Below, piece after piece: positions 52,615 through 62,162 of a DNA stretch of 64,000 bases. The position numbers and the translations under genes are program-made. The first letter of the stretch is position 1; every line of letters starts with the position of its first letter. The notes under the pieces were generated by a model. That model saw only the letters and a list, made by a program, of their open reading frames with translations. It searched no databases and was not told where the DNA came from. The DNA is from Bacteroides sp. (lineage in GTDB: Bacteria; Bacteroidota; Bacteroidia; Bacteroidales; Muribaculaceae). Location: NCBI GenBank assembly GCA_014801815.1, contig JAAVDM010000063.1:1-64000 (forward strand), given 5' to 3'.

Positions 52615-52657
52615 AGTACCGAAAAATTTTTCCATACACGAAAAATTTTTCGGTACT
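52615..52657. promoter_or_regulatory. Probable HxlR operator: perfect 17-bp inverted repeat
   Basis: AGTACCGAAAAATTTTT (52615-52631), a 9-nt spacer, then its exact complement AAAAATTTTTCGGTACT (52641-52657). It lies 22 bp before the -7 element (52679-52686) of the HxlR gene, over the -33 region, and 144 bp upstream of the divergent reductase start. Autoregulation and control of the reductase by HxlR are inferred. Confidence 0.7.
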
Positions 52658-52678
52658 GTCAAGTTAGGAGATATTAGT

Positions 52679-52686
52679 TAACTTTG
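52679..52686 (+). promoter_or_regulatory. -7 element of the HxlR gene
   Basis: TAACTTTG fits TAnnTTTG; the ATG at 52699 follows after 12 nt. The -33 region overlaps the right arm of the inverted repeat. Confidence 0.55.
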
Positions 52687-52698
52687 CAAGAAAAAATT

Positions 52699-53052
52699 AT
52701 GGCCTACGAAAAGAAAATTCCTGTGGATCTTGATTGTCCGCTAAGACTGACAATGAGCCTTATAGAGTCGAAATGGAAGTCCTGTCTGCTCGATGAACTG
52801 CGCGGAGGAGAGGAGATGCGCCCCAGCCAGCTGCATAAATGTCTGCCTGAAGCGGCACCGCGTGTTCTTGACATTCAACTCAAGGAAATGGTGGAAGACG
52901 GACTCGTAAGCAAAACGATATTTCCCGAACTTCCTCCGCGTTCTGTTTACAGAATAACCGAGCTGGGTCTGAGTCTTCTACCCATTATCGATGCTATGTT
53001 AAGTTGGGGAGAGAATCACATGGAGTTATTTGAGAAAAAATACGGTAAGTAG
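52699..53052 (+). CDS. HxlR family transcriptional regulator (redox-sensing type)
   Basis: 117 aa from ATG 52699. Winged-helix regulator. Seen: DCPLRLTMSLIESKWKSCLLDELRGG with Cys13, the position of the redox-active Cys of HypR/QsrR-like members (family knowledge), then SQLHKCLPEAAPRVLDIQLKEMVEDGLV recognition region and wing. It is divergent from the flavin reductase and probably represses it until thiol stress. Odd: the stop codon TAG lies inside the terminal repeat (TAAGTAG) of MITE copy E, so the C-terminus KYGK ends in the element. Confidence 0.9.
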   Translation: MAYEKKIPVDLDCPLRLTMSLIESKWKSCLLDELRGGEEMRPSQLHKCLPEAAPRVLDIQLKEMVEDGLVSKTIFPELPPRSVYRITELGLSLLPIIDAMLSWGENHMELFEKKYGK

Positions 53053-53306
53053 CTCTTAAAAATTAATGGACTATAAAACGTTTTAAGTAACTCTTAAAAA
53101 TTAATGAACATATAAAACGCAGCTATTTTTGAGGCGATTCGGACGCGGAGCGAAGGAGAATACTTCAGTATTCGACTGAGTGACGAGTCCGAAGTGACTA
53201 TAAATAACAAGTTTTATTGTTCAAGATTCAAAGACTTTACTTCAAAACATGTATCGTTTAATTTTTAAGAGCTACTTATAGTCCATTAATTTTTAAGAGC
53301 TACTTA
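53046..53306 (+). mobile_element. MITE-like element, copy E outer, split by a nested copy
   Basis: Outer arms 53046-53075 (TAAGTAGCTCTTAAAAATTA then ATGGACTATA) and 53277-53306 are exact complements over about 30 bp. Between them lies another full copy of the same family (53084-53278). The outer element therefore looks like a palindrome or MITE that received the inner one in its loop. Confidence 0.7.
53084..53278 (-). mobile_element. MITE-like palindromic element, copy E inner
   Basis: 195 bp; left end TAAGTAACTCTTAAAAATTA, right end the consensus TTTAATTTTTAAGAGCTACTT plus A (the last base is shared with the outer arm). Interior like copy D, including the TACTTCAGTATTCGACTGAG palindrome. 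It is nested in the outer arms. Confidence 0.72.
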
Positions 53307-53319
53307 GGTGACGACAGTT

Positions 53320-54957
53320 TTATTGGTTTGTTCTGATTAACCGGAGCGCCTCATTGAGTGCATCTGTGGAAGGGACGGAAATATCGGGAATTGTACCGTG
53401 AATGTCGCTTTCGTCTGCATGAAATTGCCAGAATCGTTTCCATGAAATGGAACAATGTAATTCTGACACCGGAAGATAATAATCAAGTACATCTCCGTAA
53501 CATACATTCATACCTCCTGTTTCTTCGCCGATAACTTTGCCCATGCCACATTCCTTGAAAGCCCATGCGAAACTACTCGCAGATGAGAACGTTTTGTTTG
53601 ATGTCAGCAGATAAACATTTCCATTATAATGTCCCTCTTGGTCGGTACGCGGTTTTTTATATTGGTCTTCCGTCACTTCAAAGAAAGAGAACATCGGGGC
53701 AATATCCTCGGCCTTCAAGAGTTTGCGTGTCAGCGGTGAGATACGTATAAGAGTCTTGTTCATCTGGATGAAAGGTTCGGGTGATATGTACCTTAAAAGT
53801 ACATCTCCTACACCACTGTTACCGCCGCTGTTCCATCTCAGATCTATTATCAGATTACCAATATTCCGATCGCGTAGCTGCCTGAACATTGAATCAGCAA
53901 AAACTTCCATTTTGGTTATGTTGCTGAACTCGCGGAAATCCATTATTACCACGTTTTGTTTTTCGTCTATTGTGAAAGAGTAAGGCTCCGAATTATTGGA
54001 TTGAGGAAGTGCCGGGCTACGTCTTTTTATTTCTTCGTATGTAGTTGCCGGATAAGTTACCGTTTTTGGTGTCTTTTCATCTTTCGGTAGATAAACTATG
54101 TCAAATGAGTCGGCAGGATAAAGCATCTGACGCAAGGCTGAAAATGAACCGTCAATACGCGAGAGCTTGAAAGGTTCTTTCTCACCGGCGACATACGGTA
54201 ACATTGAATTGATCATATCCTCCGCCTTGACACCGTTAATACTCAGTATCTTTGCTCCACGTGGAATAATTGAATCAAGGCTTGACCGGCAGATTATGGA
54301 TTTGTCGCTCAGGACATCTACCCAAAACGGCATACGCTTCAATTTGGATGTGAACACATCATTATATGGGAACCCCAGGTTAGTGTGTCCGTCTCCAATC
54401 ATAGCGACTATCGGGGCGGTAAGCCTGAACAGCTCCATCGTGCTTATAGAGTCAGGCAATGTATTTATAGCCTTGTTGACGGCTTTGAAAAAATCTTCTT
54501 GTCTACATACCGAGAATATATCAGGATGAACTTCGCTAAGGCCGTACACGAGGGCATTTATGTCAAACTCTGCCTGTTCCCGGCTAAGTAGTCCGCTTGG
54601 AGCACGTTTCAACAGTGCAGGGTTAGGGTATTCATAAATATTTTCCGATATACGGGTTACTTTTACCGGAGCTTTATTTCCGTTGGTAGATAAAATAGTA
54701 AAGTCTTTTGACTGCCAGGTATCAAGTTTAATTCGTAGAGTGTCAATATCGGAGGAAAAAACTATGTCTTTAGCCCTTGTTTCAAGAGGGTCAATTTCAT
54801 CGCCGTATAGCACATTCCATCCTCCTTCCATAGTCTTGCCGTTAAGGGTGACCGCTACATTATCAACATTAGTCCTGAGAATATCTTTCTCTGTAGCGCT
54901 CTGTGCAAATGAAGCTATCGCAATAATATGCATCGAGAGGTAGGTGAGTATCTTCAT
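53320..54957 (-). CDS. S41 family peptidase, secreted
   Basis: 545 aa. Signal peptide 1-19 (ILTYLSMHIIAIASFAQS). A mostly beta N-terminal region precedes a PDZ-like part (near 215-250, ILSINGVKAEDMI) and the tail-specific-protease core: NLIIDLRWNSGGNSGVGDVLLRYI, then VYLLTSNKTFSSASSFAWAFKE, where the second S is the likely nucleophile, and GEETGGMNVCYGD. S41 members cleave C-terminal tails of exported proteins; substrate unknown. Convergent with the HxlR gene across the nested MITE. Confidence 0.88.
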   Translation of the reverse strand: MKILTYLSMHIIAIASFAQSATEKDILRTNVDNVAVTLNGKTMEGGWNVLYGDEIDPLETRAKDIVFSSDIDTLRIKLDTWQSKDFTILSTNGNKAPVKVTRISENIYEYPNPALLKRAPSGLLSREQAEFDINALVYGLSEVHPDIFSVCRQEDFFKAVNKAINTLPDSISTMELFRLTAPIVAMIGDGHTNLGFPYNDVFTSKLKRMPFWVDVLSDKSIICRSSLDSIIPRGAKILSINGVKAEDMINSMLPYVAGEKEPFKLSRIDGSFSALRQMLYPADSFDIVYLPKDEKTPKTVTYPATTYEEIKRRSPALPQSNNSEPYSFTIDEKQNVVIMDFREFSNITKMEVFADSMFRQLRDRNIGNLIIDLRWNSGGNSGVGDVLLRYISPEPFIQMNKTLIRISPLTRKLLKAEDIAPMFSFFEVTEDQYKKPRTDQEGHYNGNVYLLTSNKTFSSASSFAWAFKECGMGKVIGEETGGMNVCYGDVLDYYLPVSELHCSISWKRFWQFHADESDIHGTIPDISVPSTDALNEALRLIRTNQ

Positions 54958-55184
54958 CTTATTATTTTTGAATCGGTTTCAATTTGGTCATAAACTTCCG
55001 GTATTGTTAGTGTCATTGCTCTGCTGCGCAACTTCATCGCAAATTTCGTTAAAGTCTCCGGAATCTACAAAGATTTTGCCGGAAATCGTATAGATCAATA
55101 CTGAAAGATTCTTTATACTTATTCGTATTGCAGCATTACAAATGGAACGAGTATGGCATGTGGTACACTGCTTTAAGGCGCAGA

Positions 55185-55218
55185 TAAAAAAGCCACATAA
55201 TGCTTTCATTATGTGGCT
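55185..55218 (-). terminator. Terminator of the efflux operon
   Basis: AGCCACATAATG (55191-55202), 4-nt loop, CATTATGTGGCT (55207-55218); on the minus strand the stem is followed by six T. It lies about 85 bp after the TolC stop. Confidence 0.9.
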
Positions 55219-55238
55219 GAATACAGAGGATTCCTATA

Positions 55239-55257
55239 AATTTTTAAGAGCTACTTA
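55239..55257. repeat. Solo MITE end
   Basis: TTTTTAAGAGCTACTTA matches the right terminal repeat exactly; no left partner is found nearby. Confidence 0.55.
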
Positions 55258-55303
55258 GTTATTAATTTTTAATAATTTAATCAGGCTAACGAGTTCTTTG
55301 AAT

Positions 55304-56637
55304 TTAATTCCTACCCGTAGATTGAAGGTATTCGATAGTCTTTATCCGATAATCTCCATAAGCATCTACGAACCGGTTGTGTGACTGCTGATACAAAGTC
55401 TGAGCTTTGAGAAGGTTGGTAATGACAATTGTGCCGACACGATAGTAATTCTCATTCAGCTTGAGATTTTCATTTGCCTGTTCTATAGACAGACGCGCAA
55501 TACCAATTTTTTGTATGATGTGTTGAGGGCATTCCATGTGTTATTCATCTTTACTTGCAGAAGTTCGGAATAATTTGAAAGGTCATTATTTGTCATTTCG
55601 ACCTTCAATTTACTTTGTCGCATGGAGTGAGAACCTCCCCACCAATCGCTTATAGGGATTGACACGGTAGCATAAATTGCTCCGAACCCATGTCCCTGAT
55701 CAATTATATTATGATAAAAATAACCGGCTCCGACAGCCACTTTGGGCAAGTTGACTCCCAGTGACATTTTTTTCTGAAGCTCGGATGCTTTCACGTTTTG
55801 CTTCAAAAGTTCATAATCTGTAGTAGCGTATAATGCCTCTGAGGGTAGTACAAACAGATTATCCGGATTATTCACGGTCATGTTAGGAGTAATATCGGCA
55901 GATATACCGATGGGTTCAATACCCTTGCCTATATACTGCGCGAGTAGTGTGGACATTATGGTGATACCATTATCCAGTTCCATACGATTTGTGAGCATTT
56001 CGTTTTGTCTGAGCTGCACTTCCAGCAAATCATTCCTGAGCGTTACGCCGGCGTTGACTGCAACGGACACCTGATGTTCAAGTGTGTCAAGCATTGCGAT
56101 AAGATCATCAACAGTATTGCGTTTGGATTTCAATGACGCAAGTTGCCAGTAATATTGTTCGACGGTCAATAATACCTGATCCTCGCTTTGGCGTGATTGT
56201 AATTCGGCTACCGCTTCTCCAATCTCGGCCAGTCTATTGCCGTTGACAATCATTCCTCCCATAAAAACCTGCTGAACAAGATTGACTCCTGCCATAACTC
56301 CTTTTTTGATGAGGCTGAAATCAAAACTTAACGGGAAAGTACCTCCTTCGGGAAGAATATCGGGAATAGCCGGTAATTGAATATCATCGTCAAATGAGTA
56401 TTTTACTACACTGTTATTGGTAGTAAAGGCAGCTCCTGTAGCACTTATGTTAGGAAAATACTTGGTGAATACTTCCTGCCTCATGGCTTTGGCTATTCCG
56501 CTCTGCAAAGATACATTACGTATTGCAATGTTATTCTGCAAAGCGAGTTCCTTGCATTGGTCGAGTGTCAGGATATCTTCTGCTCTGGTTGTCATTACAA
56601 TCAGTAATGACAGGAGTATCATTTTATATCTTTTCAT
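55304..56637 (-). pseudogene. TolC-family outer-membrane efflux protein, frameshifted
   Basis: From ATG 56637 (MKRYKMILLSLLIVMTTRA signal peptide; the longer upstream frame is inside the pump gene) about 385 codons run to 55483 (...LNTSYKKLVLRVCL), and the rest, IGIARLSIEQANENLKL...EYLQSTGRN, continues in another frame to 55304. The shift is at the T6 run (A6 on the coding strand) 55507-55512: seven A would give SYKKIGIARL. Joined it is about 444 aa, usual for TolC. Seen: LDQCKELALQNN start of the repeat, AQYIGKG loop. The ATG overlaps the pump's TGA. Confidence 0.85.
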
Positions 56638-59600
56638 TGCTGATTCTTTGATTTTTGAGTTTTCCAGTACAATACAGGGATAATCGTAAGGATGAAGAAC
56701 ATCGTGATGATAGTTCCCCAGAATATCACGGATCCCATAGGCATCCACAGCGGACTCTTACCGAGCACCATCGGTATAACACCCATCGAGGCTGCTGACG
56801 AAGTAAGGAATATCGGACGCATACGACGTTTGGCAGAGTCCAATATTGCTTCTTTTACAGAAAGGCCATCGGTTACCTGAATCTCTTCGGCGTAGTCAAT
56901 CATTATGATTACGTTTCGGACAAGAATACCCATAAGGCTGATGATACCGAGCGTACATGTTACAGAGATTGAAATGCCTTCTATCCATAATCCGAAACCG
57001 GCACCGGGAAAACAGAATACCAAAGTGAATAAAAGGAATATTGATAATCTTATATTTTTGTAGTGAAAAAGGAGGATCAGGAATATAATGACTACAGCCA
57101 TCATCAGAGCACCTCCCATCTGAGGTATCACCGTCATCGTACTTTCCCATTCACCGCCATAATTAACGGATACACCTTCGGGAAGTGGAACTTTGTCAAC
57201 TTCTTTCATAAGTCCGGAGGTGACATCTATCGTATTTTTGTCCTATGGAACCAAGGCCGATAGATATATTGTCTTGATTCCGTTCAGATGAGAAATCTGA
57301 CCATATACAGGTTGGGGTACTACATCAGCTATCTGGCTCAAAGGCACTGAAGTCATACCGAGTGTAGGAAGAAGTCCGTTTGATAATTCATTAGCATCCG
57401 AGTGGTCAGCTTCAGTGGATTTAAGCACGACGTCCGTGCTGTGCTTTCCATCCCAAAGGGTACCGACCGGAACGCCGCTGCTGTATCGGAGTGCAAGGTC
57501 AAGTTCAATATTACCGGTCGTTTTCCCGATACGAGACAACTGTACTGCATCCGGTTTCACGAGTATGGCGATAGAGGGCATATCAAGTGATGTCCTTTGG
57601 ATAGTGATATCGGGATTGCGGCGCATTATTCCTAAAATAGTATCGCTCACAGCCTGAAGCTCGGCGAGATTACTGCCGGAGATTTTCAGCTCAATAGGGT
57701 ATGCTGCATCGCTATATGAAAGCTGTTTGAATAGAATTACCGCATCAGGGAAATAAGCCTCATATTTCGATGTGTATGCATGGAGCACATCTTCAGTGGC
57801 ATCGTTAGAAACGGTATTGACTATGAACTGAGCGAAGTTAGGCCCACCGATTTGAGGTGCGTATGTGGTCTGAAATCGCGGCGATGAACAACCGTGAAAG
57901 TTGGCTATCGATACTACTCTATCATCTTTTGCAAGAATCGCTTCAAGTGAGTCAGCGATTTCCGAAGTGCGTTCTATTGATGTGTTTGTCGGCAGGAATA
58001 TCTCGACGGCAAACTGATTACGCTCGGTAATAGGCATCATCTGCATAGGTCTCTTAACAAACAGCCATATACCAATTACCATTACAACTAGAGTGATGGC
58101 ACATAGACCGATAGGACATTTGAAACACCATGTAATCAATTTGTCATAGCTGCTTTGGAGTAGAGTCAGAAATGTTTTTTCCCTCCACTGTTTTCGCTGA
58201 TTTCCTTAGCCTTGGTGGGCTTTATCAATGCGTATTGCAAAAAGGGCACGAGTAACTCAGCGATTATGAACGAACCCATCAGGATGATAAGTATCGCCCA
58301 TGGAAAATCCAAAAGGAAGTCCTTGAACATTCCGGTCATTGTAAACAGGAAGGGGAAGAACGTAACTGAGATAGCCAAGGTAGCCGAGAATATTGACTTG
58401 AAGAACTCCGACGCACTTCGCAGGGTTGCCTCCTTACGGTCCATGCCTTCACCGATAAACTCTACGTAATCGTCGATGATTACGACCGAATTGTCAACAA
58501 TCATACCGAGAGACACGATAAGACAGGCAAGCGTAACGGTGTTGAGTTCAAAGCCGAACAGATAGAATAATCCGATTGAAACGAATATTGTGATAGGAAT
58601 TGTTGACGCTGCAATGAGGGCAACTCGTAAAGGAAGTAAAAGGAGAATGGCAATAACTACGGCAACTATGGCAATAAGCAACTCACGCATGAAATCCCAG
58701 ACGCTGTCGTTGACAACAACGGGCTGATTGGTGATTTCGAACATCTTGACATCTTCGGGCAAAGTTTTCTTAAACTCGTCAAGTTGTGCGGACACGAGTT
58801 TACCCATCTCGACAATGTTATTGCCCGGCTTCATCTCCACGCTGAGAAGAATACATTTTTCTCCGTTGTTGGTGATGTAACTGTCAGCCTCGGGATATTC
58901 GAGTTTCACTTCTGCAATGTCACTCAAACGTACCACTTGTCCGGAAGGAAGCGACAGAATAATCAGATCCTGTATCTCCTTGACAGAGTTTATTGGCTTC
59001 TCGACATATATAGGCGATGTATAGCCTGTATTCTTTATGTTGCCACCGGTTGTCTTGAAACCCTGTGCAAAAAGTGTAGTGGCAATGGTCTTCTCATCTA
59101 TCGCGTATTAGCTTAGACGGTCAGGATCAACAATAACAGAAATCTGCTCATCAAGTGAGCCGGTTACAGACAAAGTGCTTACACTCGGAATGGTGCGCAG
59201 TCGGTCCAGAAGGTCATCCATGTAGTCATTCAGCTCACGGTAAGTCTTTTGGTCACTTTGCATCGTAAGCAGAATCGCAGAAGTTTCTCCGAAATTGGAT
59301 ATCAACTGTGTTCCAAGCACATTTGATGGTAACGCCTGTTTCAATGTGGGCATTCCCATATTGAACTTGGTCCAGAACGCATCGGCGTCAGTCACATTAT
59401 CGTCAAGTTCGATAAATGTCATCACCATGCCGTTGGTAGCGTTTGACCGTGTTTTGCTTTTTTTGACCTCCTTGTATGAGAATATAAAGTCTTCCATAGG
59501 CCGCATCACCCGGTCCTTCATCTCTTCGGCAGAGGCACCGGGGCAGACGGCAACAAGAACTCCTTCCCTTATGGTAAAATTCGGGAACTCATTCTTGTTC

Positions 59601-59755
59601 ATGACATTTAGTGCGTATATACCAAAGATTGCCAGAAGACAGACTATAAGTATGACTATACTGTGATACTTATATCCCCATTGCACCAACGGAGACATCT
59701 TTACCGGAGGTAGTTTCTGAGGAGTGTTCCCCTCATTATTCGGATTTTCCTGCAT
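56634..59755 (-). pseudogene. RND efflux pump permease, broken three times
   Basis: About 1040 codons in four pieces. From MQENPNNEGNTPQKLPPVK (59755): a nonsense TAA at 59108-59110 within DPDRLS*YAIDEKT; a -1 frameshift at T6 (coding A6) 58175-58180, where seven A give SGGKKTFLTLLQ; and a nonsense TAG at 57243-57245 within SALVP*DKNTIDV. The pieces read as one protein: N-terminal helix and porter part, GMIVDNSVVIIDDYVEFIGEG (the DD of helix 4), LIPITERNQFAVEIFLPTNT-type second porter half, and last helices LFHYKNIRLSIFLLF. It was a drug/metabolite pump of the RND type in the inner membrane. Confidence 0.9.
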
Positions 59756-59759
59756 AGTT

Positions 59760-60787
59760 CTATTTATTTATAGAAGTTACACTCATTCCGTTGCTTACTT
59801 TCTGTTGACCGGATATTATGATTTCATCACCATCGGACAGTCCGTTAGATACGACTACTCCATCTGCGATATATTCCCCGAGAGTAATCACACGTTTTTC
59901 AGCTTTGCCATTTCTGATTATCCAGACAAATGACTGATTGTTATGATCAAGCAGTACGGCGTCAACAGGCACTACCAAAGCATCTTTTTCTTCGACTGTT
60001 TTCATTGACACATTACACAGCATACCCGGTAATAACTTACCTTCCGGATTTGAAGCCGTGAATTTTACTGTATAAGTTCGAGAAAGCGGGTCGGCAGAAA
60101 CTCCTTTCTCTGTAAGTCTTCCTTCCACTGACACGTTTTCATTAATATTTATTTGTTAGCGATACTTCCTTTTACAAAACTTCCGATTTGGTTTTCAGGT
60201 ACCGGTATACTCGCCTTTACAGGTGATATTTCAACCAGCTTTACTACGGGTACTGCGGGAGCTGCGTTGCTTCCTGCATCTGCATATTTTTCTGATATTA
60301 TACCACTGAAAGGAGCGTAGAGGTGGGTGTCTTCCAATGTATTTTTCGCAATGTCGCAAGCTGACTTCGCCGACTTCAGGGTATTTTGAACCTCCACCCA
60401 TTTCATCTTCGGGATTGAGTTGGCATCATGAAGCAACTTCATACGGTCGTAAGTATCCTGAGCTGTTGCAAGAGTTGCCTTTGCTATCTCATAATTACTT
60501 TGAAGCGATGCTCCGTCAACGGTTCCGATCAGTTGTCCCTTAGAAACCTGTTGCCCTTCGGTAACAGAAAGGCTGGTTATGGTTCCCGGGACTTTAAAAC
60601 TCAGAACTGTTCCGGCTGCTTCCTCAATTACACCGGAATATGTCCTGCCTGTATTAACCGGCGATTTTGTAACTACAGACGTTTTAACCCTAACAGGTGC
60701 AACGACGGCATCCTCATTCTTCTCTTTTGCGCTACATGCTGTCATTAACATGGCGCAAAAGATAGTGGAAAGTGATAGATATTTCAT
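59760..60787 (-). pseudogene. RND periplasmic adaptor (membrane fusion) protein, frameshifted
   Basis: From ATG 60787: lipoprotein signal MKYLSLSTIFCAMLMTAC (Cys18), then a biotinyl-lipoyl-like beta part and alpha hairpin (LATAQDTYDRMKLLHDANSIPKMKW). It stops at GSIANK* near 60149, and the rest, VSVEGRLTEKGVSADPLSRTY to SVTSINK, continues in another frame to 59760. Dropping two bases of the TAAAT sequence at about 60150-60155 gives GSIANKNINENVSVEGRL, so a 2-bp insertion or a 1-bp loss is likely. Joined length about 340 aa. First gene of the operon; 4 bp to the pump gene. Confidence 0.88.
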
Positions 60788-60912
60788 TGAGTTAGAAGTT
60801 TATGAAATTTTTACTTACAAATTTCATACTTATATCGGATTTGTTGATAGTCTATTTTGCTACATTTATGGTCAATATTTTTTACTAAGGTAATATCAAC
60901 CATATAATTATC

Positions 60913-60952
60913 AATATTGACTACTTTTTTATTAAAAATATTGACTACTTTT
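60913..60952 (+). promoter_or_regulatory. 24-bp spaced direct repeats between the efflux operon and AraC
   Basis: AATATTGACTACTTTT occurs at 60913-60928 and again at 60937-60952, a 24-bp period; a weaker TCAATATT lies near 60872. AraC-type proteins often bind tandem direct sites on one DNA face. The second copy also contains TACTTTTG (60946-60953), which fits the -7 of the AraC gene at 61033. Confidence 0.5.
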
Positions 60953-61032
60953 GCTGAGTATGAGCTATTCACTATCTGTTTGTAATTGAATTACAACACA
61001 GTTCTTTATTAAATTAGGCTTTCCACTAAAAA

Positions 61033-61938
61033 ATGAAGAATGATAATATTCCGATATGCACATTTGAAGATGTAAAGACAAATAGTCCTGAGGCCGTTTC
61101 CTTAGGGGATGGATTATTGTATATAAATCAGTCTAAGATAGTTATTCATAATAAGTTAAGACTTACAGATAATTTATTTATTGCTTGCTTTATCAGAAGC
61201 GGTGAAGGAATTATCATTATTAACGAAAAGCATATAGAGGTCCGGGCTTCAGATTTGGTAATAGTTCAATTGGAAGATATATTTCAGCCATTAACCGTAT
61301 CAGATGACTTTAACTCTGTGATATTTATATGTACACGTCAGCAGCTTATTGAATTGATACGTCATGTTGATATCTGGTATTTCTTGAAGGATCTTCGTAA
61401 TTCATCTCGGATAACGATTACTGACAGGCATTGGAATTTTATTGAATTCTATCTTGATTTGATTGAGCGGAAGCTGGCTGAAGCTGTCACTGTATCTCAG
61501 CTTACTATTGATACATGTACGTATTTTTTATCTGCTCTTGTCAACGAGATATACGAGTATTTTATAGAAATAAAAGATGGCATATCCCCTGTTTGTCTGC
61601 AACAGACAAAAACAATCTACAAGGAATTTATTACATTGCTATCGACAACGTCTTTTCATCATCGTAATATAGAGTGGTACACTGATAAACTTTATGTAAC
61701 GGCAAAATATTTGTCTAATATTTGCAGAAAATATAGTGGACATCCTGCATCGGAAGTGATCAAGGATTATGTAAAGGCTGATATAAGAATACAGTTAAAA
61801 AACTCAAATCTTTCAATCAAAGAGATTACTGCTTATCTCGGCTATCCTTCTGCCACATTCTTCGGAAAGTGTGTAAAACGATGGTTTAATATGACTCCGA
61901 GACAGCTTAGGGAAAAACTCAGGAATGAAACAAAATGA
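61033..61938 (+). CDS. AraC family transcriptional regulator
   Basis: 301 aa. N-terminal cupin-like sensor (IIIINEKHIEVRASDLVIVQ near 56-75), a helical linker, and a C-terminal double HTH (VTAKYLSNICRKYSGHPASEVIKDYV; IKEITAYLGYPSATFFGKCVKRWFNMTPRQLRE). It is divergent from the decayed RND operon and probably was its regulator. Unlike the operon it appears intact, with a promoter -7 at 60946-60953 and a terminator after it. Confidence 0.88.
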   Translation: MKNDNIPICTFEDVKTNSPEAVSLGDGLLYINQSKIVIHNKLRLTDNLFIACFIRSGEGIIIINEKHIEVRASDLVIVQLEDIFQPLTVSDDFNSVIFICTRQQLIELIRHVDIWYFLKDLRNSSRITITDRHWNFIEFYLDLIERKLAEAVTVSQLTIDTCTYFLSALVNEIYEYFIEIKDGISPVCLQQTKTIYKEFITLLSTTSFHHRNIEWYTDKLYVTAKYLSNICRKYSGHPASEVIKDYVKADIRIQLKNSNLSIKEITAYLGYPSATFFGKCVKRWFNMTPRQLREKLRNETK

Positions 61939-61981
61939 TAGAAGCACCTGTCTTATGTCGTACAGATGCTTCTATCATTTT
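61932..61981. terminator. Bidirectional terminator after AraC
   Basis: AAAATGATAGAAGCA pairs with TGCTTCTATCATTTT (15 bp; 20-nt loop containing a further CTGT/ACAG pair). It overlaps the AraC stop and ends just before the small membrane-protein gene on the opposite strand. Confidence 0.8.
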
Positions 61982-61992
61982 ATTTCAGATAA

Positions 61993-62142
61993 TTAGTGCT
62001 TCCAAGTTTTGATAGCTTCTCTCACTTTGTACATTTCTTTAACTCCGCAGATAACGGCTGTTGCAGTTGCTCCGATGAGAAGGAGTTTTGCGATTTCGAA
62101 TCCGAGATGGAGTGCGAAATGGTTGTGATGTTCGTGTGTCAT
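61993..62142 (-). CDS. 49-aa small membrane protein next to HdeD-like gene
   Basis: 49 aa: MTHEHHNHFALHLGFEIAKL, then hydrophobic LLIGATATAVICGVKEMYKV and a basic tail REAIKTWKH. A His-rich N-terminus and one membrane helix, with ATG 62142 and TAA 61993. It begins 20 bp after the stop of the HdeD-like gene upstream, so both share a transcript. Short length alone does not prove expression, but codon use and a sensible membrane topology favour a real gene. No family known to me. Confidence 0.65.
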   Translation of the reverse strand: MTHEHHNHFALHLGFEIAKLLLIGATATAVICGVKEMYKVREAIKTWKH

Positions 62143-62162
62143 AATAATATAATTTAAGTGTT

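Larger units (their letters stand above)
54958..55303. other. Intergenic region between S41 gene and efflux operon
   Basis: Holds the efflux-operon terminator (55185-55218) and a solo MITE end (55239-55257). A 73-codon minus-strand frame (54988-55209) begins inside the terminator, has low-complexity Cys/Thr runs and no homolog I know, so I do not call it. Confidence 0.5.

Noticed and set aside
54988..55209. A 73-codon minus-strand frame between the S41 gene and the efflux operon
   Set aside because: It starts inside the operon terminator hairpin, shows no domain and lacks a start signal.
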